Part shown: positions 47,715 through 60,031 of the stretch, piece after piece
How the letters are laid out: each line of letters starts with the position of its first letter
Numbering within the stretch: the first letter of the stretch is position 1
NCBI GenBank assembly: GCA_021234155.1
Contig: JAJEKV010000011.1
Coordinates: 21,036,677-21,100,676 of the forward strand
Length of the DNA stretch: 64,000 nt
Direction: 5' to 3'
Source: Isoetes taiwanensis
Taxonomy: Eukaryota > Streptophyta > Lycopodiopsida > Isoetales > Isoetaceae
Notes under the pieces: generated by a model
Told to the model about the DNA's origin: nothing
The model's database searches: none
The model's input: only the letters and a program-made list of their open reading frames with translations
Translations under genes and position numbers: made by a program

Positions 47715-48870
47715 TAGATATATTGTTCTGCTATGTATATTTGATGTAGAAGACTGTTTCTGTACATAACGATGGGTGAAAGAAGTAGGCAAAGTATTTT
47801 TCACATGCAGCTCTGATCGCGGTTCCGGAGGTCTAAACAAAGCTGCAATTAACAAATAGAGTTTAGAAGAATTGTCTTGCTTTGAATCTTGATAGACATA
47901 TGTGCATCAATTGGCTGATGTGCAGCAACACTGGAAGCAGATGCAAGTGTGGTAAATGTCTCATAAACATTCTACCCTTGACACAGAGTCTAATTCCATT
48001 ACATGTACATTACTCTCCTTGGTATTCCATCTGGTTCATGCATATCTCCCTTATATAGGGTTGTATTTTAATTCTATTTATCAGCTTGATTCTAACTATG
48101 CACAGGCAAATCAAGGGTGCAAAATTTGGTGTTTTTGATAAGAAGGTAACCTAATATGAAGACCAATAATCAATGTTATTGAACTTGAGACCTTTTAATT
48201 GCAACATATGTGCCCGCTCTTAATACGGAAGCCCTATATAAATGCACCTCTGACAGTCGTTGATACATCGTTGTTACATCAAATTACATGCAATACAATG
48301 AAAGTGCATAAAGAGGAGACAATTTTTGGAATTTAGGATTGGTTACCCAATTAGCTCTCTTTAATTAATGTAGTCAATACAAACTAAACTAACAAATGCG
48401 TTTTCAAATTGGTAACATGAATTTGCCCTCATTGTCGAAGCATCATTGTTGAACATTCATGTAATAGAAAAACAATGACACAATTGGTTATTCTACTGCC
48501 TACAAATGAGTGCATTATTCTTGGACTTTTACTTCTTGGCACAAGATCTACGAAAATACACGCGCCTACTTATGCGTGTAAACTGTATGTTTGTTCGTCT
48601 CGATGTATTATTATTCTCGAGTCATGAATGGTAGCAACTCTTCTAAGGATCAATTTAAGATTTAAGATGATCCTACTTATGTGCGACAAGGCCATGCACC
48701 CATTTACTTTGAAAATCCATCATTTAACTGCAAAATTAATACATTGATGATACTGCCATTAGACAATTTCGACAACAGAAATATTTACATAAGCAAATCA
48801 TGTCCATTCTTGCAAGTGTCAACCTGTGATGTTCACAGACGTTGTAGAATGAACATTAAATGCCAAGTAA
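47715..48870. other. no gene recognised
   Basis: AT-rich right flank of the retrotransposon. Its left continuation is at 33170. Short open frames only. Confidence 0.35.
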
Positions 48871-48872
48871 AA

Positions 48873-49065
48873 ACACACTACTACAAAAATAGGCAGAAAT
48901 GGACAAAAATGACATTTATGCTCCGCCTTTTTACAGAGCAGAAACGTCACTTTTGTGCCATTTATGACGTTTGTGCTCCCCAAATGACATAAAAGTGACA
49001 TTTATGCTCCATAAAAAGGCGGAGCATAAATGTCAGTTTTGTGCCATTTCTACTATTAAAAGCCA
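48873..49065. repeat. MITE-like foldback element
   Basis: The left arm CTACTACAAAAATAGGCAGA...AAATGACATTTATGCTCCGC is inverted on the right as GCGGAGCATAAATGTCAGTT...GCCATTTCTACTATT. The inner half is itself palindromic (GACATTTATGCTCC repeated in both directions). The CTACTACAAAAA terminus resembles that of small CACTA-type elements. Confidence 0.75.
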
Positions 49066-49533
49066 AGTTTGCTAAATTATTAATAATTAGTCATTAACTA
49101 TGTTAATTAGTTGTTAATAATTTGGTTTAAAGGGTGCCACCTGGCCCAAATCGATTAGGCAAGGTAGAGCTGCTAGCTTTGGGTCACCCAAGTTGGGGCT
49201 TCCACCCCAACCTATGTGACCTGTGCACGATGCTATGCCAAGAATGAGCACCATATAGCGGGTACAATGGTGAAGTGAAGGTGGGGCCTTGCTGAGCGAC
49301 ATTACTAGGGCCCCTATAGTGTGCTAGGCTTATAGTCAGTCACTGCATGTGGGCCGGGTATGGGTCTGATGAGTTGTAACGCAAGTAATGCAAATGCGTA
49401 TTCATTTAGGTTTTTTGATTAAAAATTTAGATTCTGTCATTTTGGATTTTTATCTGGCATATGGAAGATTGGAATTTAAGAACTTCCTTTCATGCAAAAG
49501 GGCATAAAATATTTTGCCTTGTTCTCCGATAAG

Positions 49534-50383
49534 GTTCCCAAATTATCCAATTACTAAGGTTTTGGCAATGGTTGCGAGAGAAATTGGGGTTAGGGTTTTG
49601 TGAAACTTTTTTTGGCCTAATATTAGGGTTAAGGTTAAAAAATAACTGGACGTTGGCTAATTGTGGCAGTTGACGTGGCAACTGCCGTCCGAGCATGGCG
49701 GGAAGCTGAGAAGTGAGGGAAGCAAAGGTAGTCCGACGGACCTGAGGGGCTTCTGGCGGCTGAGCGACGTTGCTGAGGAGGTTTGCTGAGGGCGAGGCAG
49801 ACGAAGAAGAGCGAGGAGCGAGAGGGCAGAGAAATCTTTGCTGAGAGTAGAAAAAGGGCAGAGAAAAGGGCAGAGAAATCTTTGATGAGAGCGGAAATCT
49901 TTGCTGAGAGCAAAAAAGGGCAGAAAGAGCAGAGGGTTGAGAAGTGGAAAGGGCAGCCTATTCGTTGTTTGTTGTTCTTGGGGCGTAGAATCCTGCTTTA
50001 TGTATCCTGTTGTAGAATCCAGTGGAGTTTGCAGTATCAAAGCTTTAGGTGGTTCGGAGGTTCGGAGTCAGAACTGCTGAAAATGCAGCTCTTATGTCAC
50101 GTTTTCCTTGAATGGCACCTCTTCAGCCTCATTTCTTCTTCTTTGTTCTGTCATTTGCTCTTATTTCTTGTTATCTGTGTTCTGCGAATGGACAATGGTA
50201 GTTTGTGCATTTCTTGTGTGTATGGATTCAACTATACCATGTACATATATACGTATTTAAGCATATGGGGTGCACAAACTTATACGTGGGGCTGATGTGT
50301 AAATTCCACGGCCCTTCATTTAGCATATTCATGGAACTATACTTGGATCCAATGATCCAAAAAAAACAATAAGGATAGAGCAA
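49534..50383. other. ~850-bp insert present only in the left arm
   Basis: The other arm is continuous at this point. The insert is flanked by ATAAG at 49529-49533 and 50384-50388. Inside is a GC-richer stretch with repeats of GGGCAGAGAAATCTTTGCTG and a 170-codon plus-strand frame with no recognised family. No terminal inverted repeat was seen. Confidence 0.5.
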
Positions 50384-50933
50384 ATAAGCATCAAACTTGA
50401 TAATCAGCCGTGTAGGCTTTCATGCTATAGATATTCAGCTGTTCAAATTTGTTTGTCAAACTGATGTTCTCTTCCAACTCCATTAATGTGGAGGACTCTG
50501 AGCATGGTGTATAACCTTAACATGTCTGTAAAACATTTGTGCTTAAAGGGAATGTGCTAAAGTAAAGTATGAAATCTTGAACCTAGGTTGCCTGATGAGC
50601 AACATCATATAATTTCAGCGTTCCAGGGAGAATCTCTCAAACTAACCAGATGCATAGCAGTCTGCCTAGGGCCTGCAGTCAGATTCCTAGATTAAGCATA
50701 ATAACGCATAAGATGTTTTGATACTGGAATTAGCATACATAGAAGTAAATACAAGTGCATTTGCAATTCTTCAACTCATGTGTTAACAGAACAGCCTGAT
50801 TTAAACAACATATAACAAAATGTTCCTACATTCTATGAAATAGTAGTAGCAAAATCCTTTTGGCAGCTGAATAAGCACCACAGCTACAATAAAACGTGAC
50901 ATACTCTTGAAGCTTCCAGTAAAGATATCGACA

Positions 50934-51688
50934 CTACTTCTTCTTGCCAGCTTTTTGTGCCTTCTCACCAGAAGCTTTTGTCTGCATTGTCATTTACACA
51001 ATTAGGCCCATGTGTCTGGAACAGTATCTAAGAATTAGATAACAATACCTTCTTGACTCCACGAATTTTCTTTGCCCTATTTTTCCTTTCCTTCATTTGC
51101 TTCCTTGATTTCTCAGTTCTTGTGGCAAGTCCATTCTACAAATAAAACATCACAACTGAAGGGTCCTCATATCCAGTCCATTTAAGCAAATAGTTAATGT
51201 ACATACCCGCACTAAACGATACTTGGGTTCAAACTTCTTCGCAGCATCAAGACTATCGTATATCAAACCAAAACCGGATGACTTCCCACCTCCAAACTTG
51301 GTCCGCAAACCGAAAACAAAAACTGTTTGTGGATCGCGTACTTCATACATTCTTGCAAGCTTTTCCCTAAGCTCAGCCTATGACAACACAAAAATATACA
51401 TTCAAAACAGCTTCTAATGGAGCGAAATCAAACAGCAGCACTGCAAATAATGATACACTCAAAATTCCAGAACAGCATACCTTTGACACATTTGGCCGAC
51501 CGGGATGAAGAACATCAACGACCTGCCCAACAGATAGAGAAACACAAATTATTAATCAGTCAAAAAAAGGAAAAACAACGCCAACCCTTCGAACGGAGAA
51601 AATGAGCACTCACAAACTGCTTGCGTTGCAGCAATCTGTTAGTCATGAACTTGCGTGTACGAACTGTGTAAGCTTTAGCGTCCGCCAT
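50934..51688 (-). CDS. RPS24: ribosomal protein eS24, copy 1
   Basis: Structural protein of the small cytosolic ribosomal subunit. Five exons: 51688-51614, 51522-51481, 51377-51207, 51135-51049 and 50981-50934 (coding parts 75, 42, 171, 87 and 48 nt). All introns are GT-AG. Product of 140 aa: [80 protein letters not shown] and a basic C-terminus ending KAGKKK. Length and motifs are those of the family, and the frame is unbroken. An identical product is encoded by copy 2 in opposite orientation 6 kb away. Only about 60 bp of matching upstream sequence precedes the ATG here before unrelated GATCC-rich DNA, so its promoter may be altered. Confidence 0.97.
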
Positions 51689-51769
51689 AGCTGATCCTTT
51701 GGACGCAAACCCTAGGTTTTGCAAAGTTAGGGTTAAGGCTTTTTCCACGGGAAGATTGTCTTAAAATTT

Positions 51770-52095
51770 TCGAGTTTGATTGGGCCGCTTGGCTCAGGAT
51801 ACATTTACCCTCGATTCGGTGATCCCGGAGAAAAAGACACCGTCCTCCGAGATCCCGAGCCGCCCTCGACGGGGTCCGTTGGGGAGACCATCCCCGCCGT
51901 CCAAACCCCCGTGCCATCGCGGCCGTCCGCGCCTCAGAGATCCCGGTCTCCGGGATCATCCAGGCGATCCCATCCTCCAGGATCCCCACAGTCGGTGGCT
52001 GTTAACAACGGACGTTATCCGCCGTGATGATCCCGCCCTCCGGGATCCCCGGGCATGAGGACGTGGATCCCCTCCTCCGGGGTTTTGCGACATGT
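51770..52095. repeat. GGGATCC-rich CpG-dense stretch
   Basis: Repeated GATCCC[G/C]...CTCCGGGATCC words in direct and inverted form (for example 51921-51990 and 52025-52083). It is GC-rich between AT-rich neighbours. Open frames on both strands are low-complexity. Confidence 0.6.
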
Positions 52096-53290
52096 CTCAT
52101 TTATATACCGCACAGTTTTGCCGTCCCATTTTCTTCCGGGGGAAACCCCCCGCCACATTTTGCGACATCAAATTGTAGCCAATGATACTCTCCTGTTGCT
52201 GCATAAGAAGGGAAGTAAAAAAAAACGATTTCTTGAAGTTTGAGCGTCCTGGATGCGTCCCTGTTAGGAAGCATGCATCAAATTCATCTTGAAAATCATG
52301 CTTGGCATCTTCGATTCGATTCGATTCATGCTTGGAGCGTCTTAGATTTTCTGGAAGGTCGTTTTTTGGTTTAAGGTTTGTTGAAGTATGAACAGTATGA
52401 AGCGGCTACCCTGGAATCGCAGAGATTCGAAGCTCTTGCAGAGGAATTGCAGGTCGGATTCCCAGCTCTTGAAGCTCTTGCAGGTTGAAATTGCAAACCC
52501 GAAGGTCATTTATCTTTCTCATTTATCTTGCTGCAGCAGGTCAGGTCTTTGCTCCAAGAACTGGAAAATGGTCATGCAGCAGGTCTGTGGAAAACCAAGA
52601 TTTTAAGACACATCTTATCTTAATAGTACATGTCTTAAATTTGAGCAATGGAAAATCGATCTCTTTAGGACGTGACATGGAGTTGAGATGGATCCCAAAA
52701 GGGTGTCTTATAGAAATGTGACAGCTATAAGACTGTTGTGGAAAAAGTGTGCAGCCATAAAGGACTGTTGTGACAACCTCTGCTGATCCTGGGGCGCAGC
52801 AGAGGTTGGACGCAAACCCTAGGTTTTTGCAGAGTTAGGGTTAATATTTATTAGGGTTTCCCTTTGCAAAAGAAATACTGCATATATGAGCACCTTGTAA
52901 ACTTCCAATTGTTTCGTTTGGTATTTGGGGACCGCATTTCATGCATGGTTTTGCCTAGATTTCGGGGGTGTATGTATCTGAAATAGTACGTCGAGGGTAT
53001 TTTTTGAAGGGGTTTGAGCTGCTTGCTAGGGGGGGAAAAAGAGAATGTCCTTCGTTTCAGTATTTTTCATTCCTTACCGATGCAGTGGCCGTTCATTTGG
53101 ATTTGTGGTCGCATGGTGCGAATTTAGAAGGATAAGATATCATGATGGTTTCTAATTTCGGCAGAGCAGGGGCGGGCATTCTGAAGTAGGCCTGAGGAGA
53201 GGCAAGTCCTATTCTTTTTTATTATTTCTTTTTGCAGGGGAGTTTGGGTGTGTTCTTAAAGAGTTTGGCTGTGTTCCTGGGTGTGTTCCG
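52096..53290. other. no gene recognised apart from the eS24-flank copy
   Basis: Mixed AT-rich sequence with short open frames. None shows a family motif. Confidence 0.3.
52741..52860 (-). repeat. third, partial copy of the eS24 upstream region
   Basis: GCTGATCCTGGGGCGCAGCA, then GAGGTTGGACGCAAACCCTAGG and AGTTAGGGTTAA, match the sequence directly upstream of eS24 copy 2 (57770-57833, inverted). That includes GGGGCGCAGCAGAG, which copy 1 lacks. No coding exon follows. Confidence 0.75.
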
Positions 53291-53293
53291 GCG

Positions 53294-53707
53294 ATGGCCA
53301 TTTTGCCCAACCTTGCTTTGGCCGTAGCAATAGGTCCCCAACACCTCAAAGCCTGCTGGAAGGACAAGCAAGCTCAGTGGTTCTCACGTTGGGGTGCACA
53401 GGCAAATAGATGCGTACAGGTACGAACAAAGAGGGATCACAATGCACTAAAGTTGTACCTAGATGCTACTTTTCTTTGCAAGCTCTGGGATGCAGATGCT
53501 CGGACGCACGTTAAGCTGGCACACTATCAGCAGCAACTCAATCCTAGGCTCACGAGAGGCCCACACCAGTACTTGTACATCCATTTGCCCGTGAAGAAGC
53601 GCAGACTTATAGCTTCCATTCGCACGGGTGCACATCGTCTCCTCATTGAGACAGGCGGAAGCACGGGAGGACAGGCTTTGTCAATGTTGCCACCAGGGCG
53701 CCACTGA
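53294..53707 (+). pseudogene. non-LTR retrotransposon (LINE) C-terminal fragment
   Basis: A 137-codon frame containing LPVKKRRLIASIRTGAHRLL followed by IETGG. The pattern r-x3-a-x-l-R-x-G-x-H-x-L-x-I-E-T-G is typical of the region after the reverse transcriptase of plant LINEs. Upstream is KLYLDATFLCKLWDADART. Only this piece is present. Confidence 0.5.
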
Positions 53708-56369
53708 AGATGAATGTCATGCCCTCTAGATCTGCTCAGCATTTTCCCATATCCGAGCGCAGTATGTTCAGTTACTAGTGACTGGCCAGCCGTTGCATGA
53801 GTTTCTGAATACGGCGTTCGTGGGCTTGTTGGCGTCTGGTTTTCTTCTCTCCAAATTTGGGCTTTTCTACGTTTTATGGCAGCTCTGGCAAAAGGGTAGA
53901 AGATGTATTGGCAGCTAAAACGCTTTTGTGCGGGTTTCCCTCTCTGTGTGGGTGTCCAGAATGCAGATTGGTCTAATAAATAAAACAAAAAAGGGCTTTG
54001 GCGACTGAGGAGATCCAGCAGAACACCTTCTGCTTGGCGATGGTGGCTCAGGCCTGAGCCTGTTGAGAGAGTAATCAGGTGGATGGTTATTTATGCTCAA
54101 AGATCAAACAATTTTTTCTGACTATAGAGCTTTCAGATGCAAAATTGCCTAGAATTGTCTCCATTTTCCTTCTACTTGATCTCAAGCTGCAAGCTTTGCA
54201 GATTTCAATGTTGCCAACATTAGAAAAAGATTACACATTATGTTAAAGCATGTTGAATAATAAGAAAGACTCTAAATTCATGTAACAAAGCTAGAGTGAC
54301 ATGGAATACTGTGCGAAAACAATGTCAAAGATTGTTACTGCATATACCAAATATACAACAGTTCCAAAAAATTATCTTTGTCAACATCTTTAAATGATGG
54401 TAAGGCAAGTCAACATATAGCGTGCACCAAACCTCCTGTAGCCTCAGGGAAAATTTCCTAGAAGGTTTTAAAGCAATCGGAAATAACATATGCAATCGGA
54501 ATTTTCCTGCTATAAAATTTTGTAACCGGAAATTTTCCTTTGAAAAGTAGAACAACAGGAATAATGCAAATTATGCAAGTAGAATAAAATATTGAGCACT
54601 GTCAAATACAAATACAGCAAAATATGTTTGGTACAATCAACTACATTTGTTGAAATCTAAAAGATGCAGATCTATTCTATCCTCCATATCCAGTTCTATT
54701 TCTTCTATATTAGGAGGAAACATGACTTGCTCATCTTCACCATCACTAAGGTGCAGACCTCTTAAAGCATTCCATTTGCAGCAATGAAGATTGATCATCC
54801 TTACGTTTGTTACCCCTCCCCAGATTCTTCATCTCTAATTTAAAAATTGGAATACTGCATTATGAAAAGAATGGATAGAAATAATATAACACTGCAGACA
54901 GAGAATACTTACTAGAAATAAGAAGCAATTGCACAAAGCCCTATAAATGCATCAATTCATAGGAATCTGCATGAACATAAAAAGGTTGTCTTGCTCCTGC
55001 AAATGAAGAGTATTAAACAAAATTGCATGGAAAATGGATGCTTACAGAGATTCACCGTTTCAGAAGGATCTACTGCAACAAAATGAGAGAAAGAGGGAAA
55101 GGAAAACACAGAAACCTATTTCTTGCAATGCCAATACGAATTTCCTTCTTGATAATTTTAGTAGGCGGTTCTTTTGGCTAGTGCTGCTACGTAGGCGAGC
55201 ATCCGCAATAATGAAATCGGATATCCATATATGGGAGGTGGGAATCAAAATCGTGGACGGCAGCGATGAGACAAGAGGCTTGTTGCAAGAATTTCGACAG
55301 AAGGAGGAGGAAAACCTAAAGCGAAAAAACCTAATAAAAACGCATATTTATAATAAATATCGAAAATATCTAAACTATATAATTGCTATTGGCAAGATTC
55401 TCTGAGAATCTACCTTTTATTCTCTTCCTATTTTGCCGCCACGTCCTCGGGTTTGTCCGGGGGAAAAAATAGAGAAAAAAAAATCGTATAATTTTTTTTT
55501 AGTGTTGACACGTTTATGCGCTGGGGATCTTCAGCAGTGTCTGAGCGTCTCCTGTTCCGGCAATTTCTAGGGAGTCCGCCCTTTCGCCCTTCCAACTGAT
55601 CCATTTTTCTTCCCAGTGATATTCGTTACTGCCAAATCAGGCAGACTTCAGGCTAATCCGGAATCATCCTTCGCTTGCTTCAAAATCTCATACTGAAATC
55701 TGGGTTACAGAGGTCCGTTGTAGGGTTTCGAATCCTTTTTAGGTTTGATACATATGCTGCTAGAGTAAAGCATCTTGCGCCAGCTTTTTGTTGGCCATAG
55801 CGGGTTCAGAAGATTTTATCAGAACACGTGGAACAAAATGTGCGTATAATCCGGAAGGCCGGATTCTTTTTTTGGGTTTGAATTCTCGTCCGCAAGCTCG
55901 CATCAAAATTGATCCGGCCATGATTTTGAAGCCCGTGAACATGCGAGACAGAGTTTCGCTTTTACCCATCTCTCATTGCCCGAGCCGTGGTTCAACCGCG
56001 TTCTCGTGGCCCCCCGATTTTAGGGGTGCTCTTTGTTTAGACAAAATTGACCCACATTTTTCTGGGAATGAAACTTCATAGCTTGGTCTCAGAAAGGTAT
56101 ATATGGTGATATTGGCGTAAATGATCTTCTGTAGTAAAAAGTGTAAATGCTAAAGCCCCGAGGTAAAAGTGGAAAGATAATGTTGTGGCCGCTCGGTTAT
56201 AGAAAAGATACGTGGCAAATTGAATTACGATATACCGCTAGACCGGAGCTTGTGTCTTCGTAAGATCGCAAGCAGAAATGAGAAATGTTAACATCTCTTA
56301 CATCCGTAATTTAGATCCTGAGTTAACATCTTAACAACTTTCCGTGAGGTTTTTATTGGGGCCAAGGTT
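53708..56369. other. no gene recognised
   Basis: AT-rich sequence. A 123-codon frame at 55034-55405 and frames at 55760-56081 have no recognised family. At 54440-54550 short words such as ACCGGAAATTTTCC recur in inverted form near 57500, hinting at a dispersed repeat. Confidence 0.3.
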
Positions 56370-56896
56370 ATGGCTGCTAAATGGCAATGTTGTGGTGCGT
56401 GATTTTGGCTCTACATAGCCATTATCATCATTGGACTAGTTGCTTTTGGGGCGATGTTTGGACTAACCCTAGGTCTTATGTCACTGGACCTCGTAGAAGT
56501 TTTAATGAAGTCTGGTGAACCAAAAGATCGAAAGCATGCAAGTGAGTCTCCCCATCTCATATGGTAGCAATATTGTTGTTTGACTATTTGGGTTGAAGGC
56601 TATTAGTATAGTATTTAATGGATCAATATTGGCGAGCTCAGGTGTACCTTAGTTAGTTGTTGTTAGTATCTTTCACTTGAATGATTTGAGAAGTGAGATT
56701 TTTGAAACCTTAGTTAGTTGTTGTTAGTATCTTTCACTTGAATGATTTGAGAAGTGAGAGAGTGAGATTTTTGAAACTGGTCTGAATTGTGTTGAACAAT
56801 GTGCGCAGGACTCATTTGAGTGTTTATACCCGGTTGTGAAAAACCAGCACCTATTGCTTTGCACACTCCTGATCTGCAATGCACTTGCAATGGAGG
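56370..56896 (+). pseudogene. DUF21/CNNM-type (CBS-domain) transporter gene fragment
   Basis: Exon 1 (56370-56541) reads MAAKWQCCGA, a stop (TGA 56400-56402), then FWLYIAIIIIGLVAFGAMFG and LTLGLMSLDLVEVLMKSGEP followed by KDRKHA and a GT donor. Exon 2 (56809-56896) reads YPVVKNQHLLLCTLLICNAL then AME and a GTAAGT donor. This is the first transmembrane part of the DUF21 domain of plant CNNM-like membrane proteins, thought to act in metal-ion transport. The in-frame stop, an exon 1/exon 2 phase mismatch and the absence of later exons mark it as a fragment. Confidence 0.8.
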
Positions 56897-57139
56897 TAAG
56901 TAAATGTAGATATTGAACATTGAAGAACGTGGTCATACTTAGCAACCAATCTAGCATAAAAGCACATACTTCATCTGCAATATAATATCTGCACCCAAAA
57001 GATAAATAGGCAGTGAAACATATGGTAAGAATACAGGTTCAACTCCTGCATGTTTTCCCTATTGATTTAGTTGAAATCCAGTTATTGTATCCAAGGCTGG
57101 TAATATCTAAAATATCTTATGTACTGTCATTTTTCGTTT

Positions 57140-57370
57140 GCAAGTGGGAGAACAAAACAAATGGTTGCGGCGGCCAAAAGCATGGCTTTTGAGTTTTTTG
57201 GAAAATAATTTGAAGATTAGAGTTCTCCAACTTAAACACATTTAGTTCGATTTTGCAAGCCCATAACTGAGATCCTTTTTTACTTGATACAAAAATTTAC
57301 CTTGCTGCGAGTTGGGCAAGAGAAATGTTCGCGGTGGCCTTGGCCGCCGCGATAAATTTCTTGTATAAAG
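57140..57370. repeat. short element bounded by inverted GCGGCGGCC motifs
   Basis: TGGTTGCGGCGGCCAAAAGC near 57163 faces GCCTTGGCCGCCGCGATAAA followed by TTTCTTGTA near 57335-57366. The right end, read inverted, is TACAAGAAATTTATCGCGGC, like the motif at 61290-61316 and 12308-12332. Confidence 0.5.
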
Positions 57371-57780
57371 TAAAGCCAAAGGAAAATAATTTCCGGCTAA
57401 TTATATACCAAGCCGGAAATTCGCCTGGAAGTATTTTTATGCCCGGTAATTCCCCTACATATGTATTTTTTTTGCCGCAACTACTTCCTGCAAAATTTTC
57501 TCCTCACCGGAAATTTCGATTTTCAACCGGTAGTCTGATTAAGTTCCTAGGAATTTGGTGCACGCTGGTTGCCATCATAATGGCACATGCCAAAGTTGGA
57601 GGAGGCCAAAAGGCGAATAAGCTCAAGCCAGGAAACAAGTTAGGACATAAATTGAAGACAACATATCCCAACAAGTTTCGATGAGTTGTATAAGTTTCCA
57701 ACAAGTTGGGGTGGATTTTACAAGTTTTCAACATTTACAAGTTACCAAAAATTATGGGCACTGTAACTAGTTAACCCTAA
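57371..57780. other. no gene recognised
   Basis: Repeated CCGGAAATT words and an open frame of 119 codons (57325-57684) without a family match. Confidence 0.3.
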
Positions 57781-57833
57781 CTGTCCAAAAGTTAGGGTTT
57801 GCGTCCAAGCTCTGCTGCGCCCCAGGATCAGCT

Positions 57834-58588
57834 ATGGCGGACGCTAAAGCTTACACAGTTCGTACACGCAAGTTCATGACTAACAGATTGCTGCAACGCA
57901 AGCAGTTTGTGAGTGCTCATTTTCTCCGTTCGAAGGGTTGGCGTTGTTTTTCCTTTTTTTGACTGATTAATAATTTGTGTTTCTCTATCTGTTGGGCAGG
58001 TCGTTGATGTTCTTCATCCCGGTCGGCCAAATGTGTCAAAGGTATGCTGTTCTGGAATTTTGAGTGTATCATAGTTTGCAGTGCTGCTGTTTGATTTCGC
58101 TCCATTAGAAGCTGTTTTGAATGTATATTTTTGTGTTGTCATAGGCTGAGCTTAGGGAAAAGCTTGCAAGAATGTATGAAGTACGCGATCCACAAACAGT
58201 TTTTGTTTTCGGTTTGCGGACCAAGTTTGGAGGTGGGAAGTCATCCGGTTTTGGTTTGATATACGATAGTCTTGATGCTGCGAAGAAGTTTGAACCCAAG
58301 TATCGTTTAGTGCGGGTATGTACATTAACTATTTGCTTAAATGGACTGGATATGAGGATCCTTCAGTTGTGATGTTTTATTTGTAGAATGGACTTGCCAC
58401 AAGAACTGAGAAATCAAGGAAGCAAATGAAGGAAAGGAAAAATAGGGCAAAGAAAATTCGTGGAGTCAAGAAGGTATTGTTATCTAATTCTTAGATACTG
58501 TTCCAGACACATGGGCCTAATTGTGTAAATGACAATGCAGACAAAAGCTTCTGGTGAGAAGGCACAAAAAGCTGGCAAGAAGAAGTAG
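57834..58588 (+). CDS. RPS24: ribosomal protein eS24, copy 2
   Basis: Five exons at 57834-57908, 58000-58041, 58145-58315, 58387-58473 and 58541-58588, with the same exon lengths and intron positions as copy 1 and the same 140-aa product. Introns are also nearly identical; one visible difference is ATGAGGATCC here against ATGAGGACCC in copy 1. The upstream region (57760-57833) contains TTAGGGTTT and CAAAAGTTAGGGTTTGCG, like the telo-box motifs common in plant ribosomal protein promoters, and keeps GCTCTGCTGCGCCCCAGGAT before the ATG. It is the better candidate for the ancestral copy. Confidence 0.97.
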
Positions 58589-59162
58589 TGTCGATATCTT
58601 TATTGGAAGCTTCAAGAGTATGTCACGTTTTATTGTAGCTGTGGTGCTTATTCAGCTGCCAAAAGGATTTTGCTACTACTATTTCATAGAATGTAGGAAC
58701 ATTTTGTTATATGTTGTTTAAATCAGGCTGTTCTGTTAACACATGAGTTGAAGAATTGCAAATGCACTTGTATTTACTTTTGTGTATTCTAATTCCAGTA
58801 TCAAAACATCCTATGCGTTATTATGCTTAGTCTAGGAATCCGACTGCAGGCCCTAGGCAGACTGCTGTGCATCTGGTTAGTTTGAGAGATTCTCCTTGGA
58901 ACGCTGAAATTATATGATGTTGCTCATCAGGCAACCTAGGTTCAAGATTTCATCTTTTACTTTAGCACATTCCCTTTAAGCACAAATGTTTCACAGATAC
59001 GCCATGCTCACAGTCCTCCACATTAATGAAATTATATGATGTTGCTCATCAGGCAACCTAGGTTCAAGATGTCATCTTTTACTTTAGCACATTCCCTTTA
59101 AGCACAAAAGTTTTACAGACATGTTAATGTTATACACTATGCTCACAGTCCTCCACATTAAT

Positions 59163-60031
59163 GTATTAGGTAATTCCTGTGTGGGGGCCCTTTACGCCCC
59201 GGGCACGAGCGGCGGAGCCGCGAGTGCACCGCCGAGTCTGGCGGCGCCGCCGAGAATTTTGGGGGCGTAAAGGACCCCACACAGGAATTACCAAACGTAA
59301 TGAACGTTTGTTTCATATTACGTCCGATATCTGGCTATGGCTACAGCTAGGATATGGCTATGGCTAGGGCTTCATTGATGGGTAACTATTGTTTGTATTT
59401 CCGACTTGTTATGCAGGTCAAGGTGGAGTTTTGTTTTATGCCGCTTCTGCAAGAAATAGGCAGTTTGCCTCTTATACATTGCTGCTGCTTAAATCTTCAA
59501 AAGCCTTTTGATACTAAAACTCCGAAGGCCCCCTTTGTAGATGCAGTGTTTCTGTGATTATTTGCCCTTTTTAGAATAAATTTGTGCATCCAGTAAGTCC
59601 ATAAATCCTGATTTCTTGAATCCGGCAAGACTCGCAGAGCTTCTCTTGAAGATGCAGGGCTTCAAATTTATACCCAAAGAGACGATAGAGGGAACTCTAA
59701 AAGATTAATTAGGATCAGTGCGAAAGAATGGACAGGATGCTTCGTCATTTGCAAGATTCATGGCCTCTTAGCCCAAAAAAAATGCAGAAATAAAACTTCT
59801 GAGCACCGACTTGGACTAAAATCTTCTGATCTTCTGAGCACAGAAGATCTAAAATCGGCAAAGAAAGGGCAGAAATCGCTCCCTTGGAACAGGTCGCGAC
59901 TGATGCTTCCTAAATCGGCCAGAAACAAGAAACAGGGGGGGCTAAGCGGCGCCGCTCCTCTAATTCCGGAAGGAATTACGTGGTATAAAAGTGGTATATT
60001 TTGACAGTAATATGAAGCAAACGTTCATTAC
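59163..60031. mobile_element. ~870-bp insert present only in the right arm
   Basis: The left arm reads straight across this point (50480/50481). The insert ends CAAACGTTCATTAC, and the inverted form GTAATGAACGTTTG(T)TTCATATTAC occurs at 59297-59322. These give near-terminal inverted repeats of about 25 bp with a hairpin (59169-59292) outside the left one. No coding sequence recognised. Likely a non-autonomous DNA transposon. Confidence 0.6.
59169..59292. repeat. GC-rich hairpin MITE
   Basis: GGTAATTCCTGTGTGGGG...CCCTTTACGCCCC is inverted as GGGGCGTAAAGG...CCCCACACAGGAATTACC, with a GGCGGCGCCGCCG core. Confidence 0.85.

Larger units (their letters stand above)
49369..51740 (-). repeat. left arm of a large inverted duplication containing an eS24 gene
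   Basis: Inverted relative to about 57790-60277. Matching outside the gene includes GTATTCATTTAGGTTTTTTG (49400) with its complement near 60225, CGTGTAGGCTTTCATGCTAT (50409) with its complement near 60100, and the whole eS24 3-prime flank. The outer limit is at CAACTCAT (about 49369/60277). The inner limit is not sharp, just upstream of each start codon. Confidence 0.88.

Noticed and set aside
51776-52058. Proline/arginine-rich frames of 83-104 codons
   Set aside because: They follow from GGGATCC repeats, overlap in several frames and show no family motif.
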